62,587 bases of DNA from Pleionea mediterranea (lineage in GTDB: Bacteria > Pseudomonadota > Gammaproteobacteria > Enterobacterales > Kangiellaceae), in contig NZ_QGGU01000016.1 in the NCBI RefSeq assembly GCF_003148745.1, forward strand, positions 1 through 62,587, written 5' to 3'. The notes below the pieces were generated by a model. It did not search any database. It was given only the letters and a program-made list of their open reading frames with translations, and had not been told where the DNA came from. The number at the start of each line of letters is the position of its first letter. The stretch's first letter is position 1. A program made the translations under genes and the position numbers. Of the stretch, positions 56,502 through 62,587 are shown one piece after another.

Positions 56502-57884
56502 ATGGAAAACACACAACAATCCAGTGCTATGAATGCCACCGAGAAATCGGCCGCACTTTCGTTAAGTGCGGTTTTTGCGGTGAGGATGCTTGGGTTATTT
56601 ATGATCCTGCCTGTATTCGCAGTACTCAGTGACACCATTGAAGGCAGCTCACCGTTTCTGATAGGTCTGGCAATTGGAGCCTATGGCCTTACTCAGGCAA
56701 TATTTCAAATTCCATTTGGCCGCTTATCCGATCGCTATGGCCGAAAACCGGTGATCCTGGCCGGGTTAATTTTGTTTGCGATTGGCAGTGTCATAGCGGC
56801 CCTGTCCGATCACATTCTGTGGATTATTGTTGGTCGACTGTTTCAAGGCTGTGGCGCCATTGCCAGTGCTGTAATGGCTCTGGCCGCGGATCTGTCCCGC
56901 GATGAACAGCGCAGCAAAGTTATGGCCGCCATTGGTATGAGCATAGGTGCTGCATTTACCATTGCCATGTTTACCGGACCTTTTATTGCCGAACTGGCGG
57001 GGTTATCCGGTTTATTCTGGAGCAGTGCCTTAATGGCGGTGGTGGCCGCTGTGATCATTATATACTGGACACCTACGCCTGAGCATCGATACAGCCAGCG
57101 CGATGCGGTGGCTGCCAAAGGTCAGATTCGGCAGATTGTAAAGCATCCACAATTATGGCGGTTAAACCTTGGCATCTTTTCACTGCATTTTTTATTAACC
57201 GCTTTTTTTGTCGCCTTTCCGGTTAAACTTTCTGAAATGGGACTGTCATTGTCCAGTTCGGGATGGGTGTATTTTATTGTCATGATCATCGCCGCTGTTG
57301 TGATGATCCCGCTTATTATAACCGCTGAAAAATCCTGGAAGCATCGTCAAGTAATGGTGTTGACCATGTGCGCCATAGCCATTCTTGAAATTACCATCAG
57401 TCAATTTAGCGGTGCATTCTGGTTGCTGGTATTACTGTTAGGATTATTTTTTGCCGGATTTAATGTGATGGAAGCTATGTTCCCCTCATTAATTTCGCGC
57501 ATAGCCCCGGCCTCAGCGAAAGGAGCGGCATTGGGTGTGTATTCAACGTCGCAGTTTTTAGGTGCGTCTTTGGGTGGTCCGGTTGCCGGTTATCTGGCGC
57601 AAAGTTATGGATTATCAGCCACTTATATTGCAGGTGCTGTGGTTGCCGTTATTTGGGCGGCTGCCGGAATTGGATTAAAATCACCACCACGATTGACCTC
57701 CTATACCTTCACAGTACATCATATAGACAACGACAGACTGAATGCGTTGATGGATGATATTCACGCAATAGAAGGTGTGGCTGAAGCAGTGGCTCTGCCA
57801 GAAGCCGGTGCGGTTTATCTGAAAGTGGATAAGCAACAGTTCGACGAGTCTGCTTTATTAAAACTTAAATCGAAGCCAAGCTGA
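56502..57884 (+). CDS. yajR: MFS transporter YajR-like, with C-terminal YAM domain
   Basis: 460 residues. Twelve membrane segments include the MFS signature FGRLSDRYGRKPVILAGLIL (about residues 73-92), a motif A match. The last 70 or so residues (HHIDNDRLNALMDDIHAIEG, EAGAVYLKVDKQQFDESALL) form a ferredoxin-like soluble YAM domain, which distinguishes YajR from other drug:H+ antiporters. E. coli YajR is of similar length. Placed between uvrA and ssb as in many relatives. Its natural substrate is unknown. Confidence 0.88.
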   Translation: MENTQQSSAMNATEKSAALSLSAVFAVRMLGLFMILPVFAVLSDTIEGSSPFLIGLAIGAYGLTQAIFQIPFGRLSDRYGRKPVILAGLILFAIGSVIAALSDHILWIIVGRLFQGCGAIASAVMALAADLSRDEQRSKVMAAIGMSIGAAFTIAMFTGPFIAELAGLSGLFWSSALMAVVAAVIIIYWTPTPEHRYSQRDAVAAKGQIRQIVKHPQLWRLNLGIFSLHFLLTAFFVAFPVKLSEMGLSLSSSGWVYFIVMIIAAVVMIPLIITAEKSWKHRQVMVLTMCAIAILEITISQFSGAFWLLVLLLGLFFAGFNVMEAMFPSLISRIAPASAKGAALGVYSTSQFLGASLGGPVAGYLAQSYGLSATYIAGAVVAVIWAAAGIGLKSPPRLTSYTFTVHHIDNDRLNALMDDIHAIEGVAEAVALPEAGAVYLKVDKQQFDESALLKLKSKPS

Positions 57885-57970
57885 TGTATCAGGTTTGAGG
57901 CTTTATTAAGAAAGACATCAAGCTCAGAAATATGAAAATATGGGTAAGGACCCTAGAGGAGAAGTGATCA

Positions 57971-58498
57971 ATGGCCAGCCGAGGCATTAACAAAGTTATT
58001 TTAGTGGGAAATTTGGGTAATGATCCCGAAATTCGTTACACAGCCAATGGCGGCGCAATTGCGAATCTGTCCATTGCCACATCGGAGCAATGGAAAGATA
58101 AAAGTTCAGGCGAGCCACGTGAAAAAACCGAATGGCACCGCGTTGTTATTTTCGGCAAACTGGCCGAAATTGCCGGTGAATATTTGCGTAAAGGTTCTCA
58201 GGTCTATCTTGAAGGCAAACTGCAAACCCGTAAATGGCAAGATCAACAAGGTCAGGACAAATACACCACCGAAGTTGTGATTGATATTAACGGCGTGATG
58301 CAAATGTTGGGTGGCGGTCGCACGGGTGGCGAGTCTTCCTATGGACAAGGGCAGCCAGCTGGACAGAAAAATTATGGTCAGCCACAAGCTCAGCAAAATC
58401 AAAATTCACAAGGTGGCGGACAACCACAACAGCAGCCTCAGCAAGCGCCTGCCAATCAAGGGTTTAGCGATAACTTTGATGATGATATTCCGTTTTGA
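57971..58498 (+). CDS. ssb: Single-stranded DNA-binding protein
   Basis: 175 residues. The OB-fold domain covers about 1-112 ([60 protein letters not shown]). A Gln/Gly-rich linker leads to the conserved acidic tip DDDIPF that recruits repair and replication partners. It binds ssDNA as a tetramer. The Shine-Dalgarno is AGAGGAGAAG. Confidence 0.97.
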   Translation: MASRGINKVILVGNLGNDPEIRYTANGGAIANLSIATSEQWKDKSSGEPREKTEWHRVVIFGKLAEIAGEYLRKGSQVYLEGKLQTRKWQDQQGQDKYTTEVVIDINGVMQMLGGGRTGGESSYGQGQPAGQKNYGQPQAQQNQNSQGGGQPQQQPQQAPANQGFSDNFDDDIPF

Positions 58499-58525
58499 AA
58501 AATACCATAGAGTATAATGTAAAGG

Positions 58526-58816
58526 TTATTCGCTAATATCATAGTGTTTAAAAGGAGTCTCAGGGCTCCTTTTTTTATGTTCGCTCATTTTGTTCAATAT
58601 TTCAGAGTTCATGCTCATATCTAACAGGGCTTGTCGGGATGAGCGGTAAAGCTGCTGGCTGAGTTCGTATTGTGTGTTGTTCAGGTCCTGATTGATTTGC
58701 TTATGACTCAGCCATGTCAAATCATCTTTAGTAAGTAATGGCTTACTATGGGCTTGGGTGGCTAAACTGGATAAAAGCCACAGCATAAGAACTGGTTTGA
58801 AATTGATTTTCGACAT
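58526..58816 (-). CDS. Small secreted hypothetical protein
   Basis: 96 residues from the ATG at 58816 with Shine-Dalgarno GGAG; a 19-residue N-terminal extension to 58873 is unlikely. The signal peptide is MSKINFKPVLMLWLLSSLAT and the mature part is short, charged and helical (WLSHKQINQDLNNTQYELSQ). Its last codons overlap the ssb terminator on the opposite strand. No family recognised. Confidence 0.6.
   Translation of the reverse strand: MSKINFKPVLMLWLLSSLATQAHSKPLLTKDDLTWLSHKQINQDLNNTQYELSQQLYRSSRQALLDMSMNSEILNKMSEHKKRSPETPFKHYDISE
58551..58574 (+). terminator. ssb terminator inside the convergent gene
   Basis: AAAGGAG / CTCCTTT stem followed by a T run (58568-58576), within the 3' coding end of the small minus-strand gene. 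Confidence 0.85.
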
Positions 58817-59022
58817 TATTTTAAACTCCGGTGCATTTGCAGACAGAGGCAGGATAAAGTGAATAAGCTGCAATTTTGTGTCAGTTTTTCGATGCTTTGA
58901 TGAATAAGCTGAGTTTCTGAACTATGCTTTAAATACGCTTTAAAAAATAAAGCATTCGTAGGATTTATTGTGAAAGGAATATCTCGACTAAATATAAGTC
59001 ACCCATAGGGATCGGAGTACTT

Positions 59023-61035
59023 ATGAAATCTATTATGGCTAAAGTTTCGGTTGTCTGGCTTGCACTACTCGTAATCAGCCTACTTCTGCTACAACATTCA
59101 CACAATTTGAGCCAAACCCGGATCGAGAACCAGAAAAATGCCTGGATTGAGCGACAATTTCTATTGGTGGAGCAAAAAGTTCGAGCTCATCAAAACGGTG
59201 GTTCCTTAATAGAGAGTTCTTCAATAGATAGTTCCTCAGTAGATAACTCCTCAATAGATAATTCCTTAGCTGATGATATTTTAACGCATAAAGATTTAAT
59301 ACAAGAGGTGCTTTCTTTACCCTCAGTTACCGCGGCGCGCGCAATCAGTGCAGGTGAAGTTACTGAGCAGGCGACTCGTATAACTGAGCCAGTCTCGACC
59401 ATAACATATCGGCTGCCATTGCAATTGTCACAAGACAGTTACGCTGTTCTTGAAGTCGATATCGACATGTCTCAGTTTGCCCCTGTCAATATTGATTCTT
59501 TTTCTCTACATGGTTTTGCCATTTTAGTGTTAATGGCGTTGGGAGTGTTTATGACATTCTGGCTGTTATCGCCTTTTTTAATGCTGGAGAAAAAAGCAGA
59601 GTCAATTTTAACCGGCGATTTTAACCCTCAACATTTCGCATCCTCCGATGATCACCCCTTAACATCTGAGTTGGCGATAAATTTATTGCTTGATGAACAT
59701 CAAAAAAGCAAACAGCAGCATCAGGATTTATCCAATCGGCTTCGGCAACATTCTTTTGTCGACAGTTTAACCGGACTGGGCAATCGTGATTATTTTGATG
59801 CTGAGCTTGAAATTCATCTTAAAAATGAGAAAGAGTCGATCCATGGTGCGGTTGTTCTTTTTTCATTTGAGCCCCTGCTCGATCTTCATTATGAAAACCC
59901 CACCAGTTTTAATGAGTTGATTAAGCAAGTGGGTGATTTTTTTCAGAATATTTCAGATGAAGAAAACCTCTGCTGGGTTGCCAGGCGTGACACCGTCGAC
60001 TTCGCCTTACTGACTCTTGAAAGTGCGCCGGATAAAATTCGACGGCAATGTCATAAAGTCATAAAAGATTTACAGCGCAGTATTTTTGATATTACTGAGT
60101 TCAGTCATCACTTTATCAATATTGGCGTGACATTCTTTACTTCTGGTGACGACGCTTATGAAATATTGGCCAGTGCCGATATGTCCCTTCGAAACGCTCA
60201 GTTGCAAGGTGATAACTGCGTCCATATGTACCAGCCGAACAAGCTAGCAAAAAGTATGATTAAAGGTGGTGTCAGGTGGCGGACTTTTTTGCAAAGTATT
60301 TTGGATAGCCGGCGCATAACATTATTTTTTCAACTCCAGGTTGCAGCGGTTGCTATGGACGTTCAGCGTTATGAGGTGTTGTCCAGAATAGAAGACCGAG
60401 GAAAGATGATTAATGCGTCTATTTTTTTACCGATGGCGAACCGTTGTGGGCTCGCGGCAGATTTTGATCGGCTGATTGTTGATAAAGCATTAAAACAACT
60501 GACTTCACAAGCGGATAGTATTGAGTTATCAATTAATCTTTTTCCAGACAGTCTGCTGCATCCTTCATTTATGAAGTGGCTGATGCAACGCTTAAGCATA
60601 AACCGATTTGCCAATCATCGAGTTATTTTTGAAATATCTGAGTTAGCCGTCTCGCGTTCATTAGCGCAGGTAAAAGCGCCGATGGAAAAAATTGCCGCCA
60701 TGGGGTGTCGTTGGTGTGTCGAACATGTTGGTAGTCCAAGCGCCAGCCTTTCGTATTTGGCCGAGCTGCCTCTCGACTTTTTAAAAATCAGTCAGGCAAC
60801 GGTACGTCGCATTAATACTCAGCAAGAACGGCAGTTATTTGTTGAGACTCTGGTGACTTCTGCCGCTCAGGCGGGTATTAATGTTTGGGCAGAAGGGGTT
60901 GAATCCGAACAGGAGTGGCTAAAATTGCAATCGCTTGGTATTCAGGGAGGGCAGGGCTACTGGTTTGGTCACCCTCAGGAGTTAATTCCATCAATAGAAG
61001 ATGAAATATTATCGGTATCTATAAAAAAAGCCTGA
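59023..61035 (+). CDS. csrD: CsrD/MshH-like protein with degenerate GGDEF and EAL domains
   Basis: 670 residues. There are two membrane segments (about 7-27 and 161-185) around a periplasmic loop containing a 5-residue repeat array, and a short HAMP-like linker follows. The GGDEF domain opens with VDSLTGLGNRDYFDAELE but its active site is RRDTVDF (about 320), so cyclase activity is lost. The EAL domain has EVL (about 449) and replaces the catalytic DDFG by VEHVGS, so hydrolysis is also lost; it ends GGQGYWFGHP. GGVRWRTFLQSIL matches the GNVRWRTLIEQML element of E. coli CsrD. CsrD directs RNase E to the CsrB/CsrC sRNAs; the Vibrio orthologue is MshH. The same role here is an inference by homology. 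Confidence 0.8.
   Translation: MKSIMAKVSVVWLALLVISLLLLQHSHNLSQTRIENQKNAWIERQFLLVEQKVRAHQNGGSLIESSSIDSSSVDNSSIDNSLADDILTHKDLIQEVLSLPSVTAARAISAGEVTEQATRITEPVSTITYRLPLQLSQDSYAVLEVDIDMSQFAPVNIDSFSLHGFAILVLMALGVFMTFWLLSPFLMLEKKAESILTGDFNPQHFASSDDHPLTSELAINLLLDEHQKSKQQHQDLSNRLRQHSFVDSLTGLGNRDYFDAELEIHLKNEKESIHGAVVLFSFEPLLDLHYENPTSFNELIKQVGDFFQNISDEENLCWVARRDTVDFALLTLESAPDKIRRQCHKVIKDLQRSIFDITEFSHHFINIGVTFFTSGDDAYEILASADMSLRNAQLQGDNCVHMYQPNKLAKSMIKGGVRWRTFLQSILDSRRITLFFQLQVAAVAMDVQRYEVLSRIEDRGKMINASIFLPMANRCGLAADFDRLIVDKALKQLTSQADSIELSINLFPDSLLHPSFMKWLMQRLSINRFANHRVIFEISELAVSRSLAQVKAPMEKIAAMGCRWCVEHVGSPSASLSYLAELPLDFLKISQATVRRINTQQERQLFVETLVTSAAQAGINVWAEGVESEQEWLKLQSLGIQGGQGYWFGHPQELIPSIEDEILSVSIKKA
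59201..59275 (+). repeat. 15-bp tandem repeat (five copies) inside the csrD-like gene
   Basis: Units GTTCCTTAATAGAGA, GTTCTTCAATAGATA, GTTCCTCAGTAGATA, ACTCCTCAATAGATA and ATTCCTTAGCTGATG encode SLIES, SSIDS, SSVDN, SSIDN and SLADD in the periplasmic loop. Copy-number change would preserve frame. Confidence 0.85.
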
Positions 61036-61054
61036 CATTGGAGCCAGGCTTTTT
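61024..61054. terminator. Bidirectional terminator between csrD and the cyclophilin gene
   Basis: AAAAGCCTG / CAGGCTTTT stem; A run on the left and T run on the right. It overlaps the csrD stop codon. Confidence 0.9.
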
Positions 61055-61083
61055 AATATCTCTATTAATGTATTTTTGTGTGA

Positions 61084-61860
61084 TTACTTAAATCGACGCC
61101 GTAATGATACCAGTGTCAACAATAGAACCACTGCCCAGCTTAACGTACCGCCATCATCATTGATTGATGTATTTGTTACAGGGCTTAAATTTGCCGCTGA
61201 GTTTACATTATTATCAACGACCACAATGGCTTCAACTATTAAGAAGTTTTCTGCGCCCGGGGTGACTTCATCGCCAAAGTCATCGTCTGTATAGTTGGCG
61301 AGTGGTAATGAGGCTAGAGCACCACCAAAGGCAAATGTTGGGAAAGCAGCCAATGTATCAACTGTTTCCATGCCACCATCTATGACCTGACCAAATACCG
61401 TAAAACCGCCATTTTGAGGATCAAGGCTGGCACTATTGTCACCTAGATTAAAAAACCACTGACTGCTGGCACTATTAGGATCTCCACCCAGTTTGGCCAT
61501 GGCAATGGTGCCTCTTACATTAGAATAAACTGGTTCATTGAGTATCGGGCCGTTACTGGCTACTTCAGTCAGTGGCAGCTGATCCGGAAAAACATAAGCG
61601 CCGCCCTGGATAATAAAGTCTTTAACTTCCCCGTTTTCATCTTCGACATCAACAGATCGATGGATAATCGTATTTTGGTAGGCTGCTGTATCAACATAAC
61701 CTAAAAAGTTTTCGACGGTTTGAGGCGTTGCTTGATCAAACAGGTTAACGCGGAAATTGCCATGATTGGTTTGAAACTCAACAATGGTTGCCTGCGCGTT
61801 TGAGTTAAACAGCAAAGATGCGGTAAACAGTGTTAAAACAATAGAAGTGGCTTTAAGCAT
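61084..61860 (-). CDS. Secreted cyclophilin-type peptidyl-prolyl isomerase with GlyGly-CTERM-like tail
   Basis: About 258 residues from the ATG at 61860, giving a clean signal peptide (MLKATSIVLTLFTASLLFNS); in-frame starts up to 61920 are possible. The cyclophilin domain starts VEFQTNHGNFRVNLFDQATP. It continues with FLGYVDTAAYQNTIIHRSVD, the F-I-I-Q-G-G element (DFIIQGGAYVFP) and GTIAMAKLGGDPNSASSQWF with the active-site Gln/Trp/Phe region. After a short linker the protein ends in DDGGTLSWAVVLLLTLVSLRR, a Gly-Gly, hydrophobic and Arg tail like the rhombosortase-processed class. It probably assists folding at the cell surface or periplasm. Confidence 0.85.
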   Translation of the reverse strand: MLKATSIVLTLFTASLLFNSNAQATIVEFQTNHGNFRVNLFDQATPQTVENFLGYVDTAAYQNTIIHRSVDVEDENGEVKDFIIQGGAYVFPDQLPLTEVASNGPILNEPVYSNVRGTIAMAKLGGDPNSASSQWFFNLGDNSASLDPQNGGFTVFGQVIDGGMETVDTLAAFPTFAFGGALASLPLANYTDDDFGDEVTPGAENFLIVEAIVVVDNNVNSAANLSPVTNTSINDDGGTLSWAVVLLLTLVSLRRRFK

Positions 61861-61920
61861 AATAATACGTGTACTCATTAAAAGAAGCAGAAGACTAAGT
61901 GAATTAATGGCGTTAGGCAA

Positions 61921-62250
61921 GTGAATGAGTCGGAAGTTCGATCATAACCTTATATATGTATAAGTAGCATCGATTCCTGAGTGATGAGTCGTTTTACTAA
62001 ACTGTGTGTTTCCACCATAGGGTTTTAACCTTACCAAATCACTGTGCTAGTCATTAATTTCGGTCATTTATGGGTCATAGGAATAAATTTTGTCGAATAT
62101 GTGTTGGCTTATAGTGTCTGTATCCAAGGTGGTTAAGGCCATTTTTGATGTTTTTTTACTCGAAACAAGCTTGATTTAATAAAAATTGGACTATAATTAC
62201 CCAGCTTCAAAAAAGTTTCTAAAAAAAATCAAAAAACTTTCAATTAATAC
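61921..62250. other. AT-rich region upstream of the rRNA operon promoters
   Basis: No gene seen. The last 40 bases (about 62208-62247) are A-rich tracts suitable as an UP element for the first rrn promoter; Fis-type sites could lie here but no match is strong enough to call. Confidence 0.5.
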
Positions 62251-62278
62251 TTGCCATAGAGATTATCCTCTATATAAT
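62251..62278 (+). promoter_or_regulatory. rrn promoter P1
   Basis: TTGCCA (62251-62256) and TATAAT (62273-62278) with 16-base spacing, A-tract UP-like sequence upstream and a GC-rich discriminator (GCGC) typical of stringently controlled promoters. Confidence 0.85.
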
Positions 62279-62439
62279 GCGCATCCACTTCAGGGCAATA
62301 CGCCAAATTACTGAAGTTAAGGCTAAAAAACAAATTAGCTAACATACTGAAAAATAAAGGTTTGTTGTTGAATTGTTAAGTCTTTTGAGTGAAAACCTTT
62401 TCATTCGCAAAAATCGAAAAGATTTTTTAAGAAAAGGTG

Positions 62440-62467
62440 TTGACTCGGTAAAAAGAGGGTGTATAAT
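62440..62467 (+). promoter_or_regulatory. rrn promoter P2
   Basis: TTGACT (62440-62445) and TATAAT (62462-62467), 16-base spacing, followed by the discriminator GCGCCCC. An A/T-rich tract precedes the -35 box. Confidence 0.9.
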
Positions 62468-62474
62468 TCGCGCC

Positions 62475-62587
62475 CCAACGTTGAGAAAGCGGCGTTGAGT
62501 TGGTCAGGCAGGTTCCTGATTAACATGTTCTTTAACAGATTGATGAAATAATTTGTGTGGGCACTCAGAGCGATAAAGTCAATAACG
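62475..62587 (+). ncRNA. rRNA operon leader (5' part), before the 16S gene
   Basis: A boxB-like hairpin CAACG / CGTTG (62476-62480 and 62493-62497) is followed by boxA TGTTCTTTAACA (62526-62537) and AGATTGATGAAATAATTTGT, the antitermination leader seen before 16S rRNA in gammaproteobacteria. The mature 16S start is not reached. Confidence 0.92.

Overview
The window is a stretch of chromosome from a marine-type gammaproteobacterium. The evidence is a tmcA of the bacterial type, a YejK/NdpA nucleoid protein, a CsrD/MshH-like protein, YajR, a DUF3081 protein, PutA, two proteins with GlyGly-CTERM-like tails, and a classical gammaproteobacterial rRNA operon leader at the right edge. The mix looks like Kangiella/Aliikangiella/Pleionea-like Oceanospirillales, but I cannot name a genus from sequence alone.

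Layout. 1-10,990 looks accessory. It opens with the 3' end of an IS982-family transposase, followed by an AT-rich cell-surface block: a 1512-residue secreted multidomain protein, a small outer-membrane barrel, a small lipoprotein and a TonB-dependent receptor. Next is a DUF2975 membrane protein / XRE regulator / serine-hydrolase lipoprotein operon, bracketed by a 175-bp direct repeat of the 3' end of the agcS symporter gene. 10,990-22,107 holds transport and housekeeping genes: AGCS symporter, Na+/H+ antiporter, 2OG-Fe(II) oxygenase, GNAT, tmcA, a SUKH protein, an SDR protein, and glnK-amtB behind a recognisable sigma-54 promoter with NtrC-like sites. 22,214-31,061 holds a GGDEF/EAL protein running directly into modABC, a DUF3081 protein, Dps and a PoxB-like TPP enzyme. 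31,216-45,722 holds PutA, a second GGDEF/EAL protein with a periplasmic solute-binding domain, a YgiQ radical SAM enzyme, a TraB/GumN protein, an unknown anchored protein, an amidase lipoprotein and YejK. 46,048-53,441 holds an RND efflux pair and then a three-gene operon of unknown function. 53,573-61,860 holds uvrA, yajR and ssb in a familiar arrangement, then a CsrD-like protein and a secreted cyclophilin. The window ends in tandem rrn promoters plus the boxB/boxA leader, just before a 16S rRNA gene.

How genes work together. glnK-amtB is a nitrogen-regulated ammonium uptake and sensing unit. modABC is a complete molybdate importer. The two RND genes form a pump lacking only its outer-membrane channel. 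uvrA and ssb serve DNA repair. Three GGDEF/EAL-type proteins, one of them degenerate and CsrD-like, give the window a strong second-messenger and RNA-decay flavour.

The best candidate for an undescribed system is the three-gene operon at 50,966-53,441: two paralogous proteins with a helical N-terminus and a beta-strand C-terminus, followed by a helix-hairpin-helix protein. The agcS-flanked cassette at 8.3-11.0 kb is the clearest sign of recent gene gain. Starts, domain positions and family names come from reading the sequence; no database search was possible.
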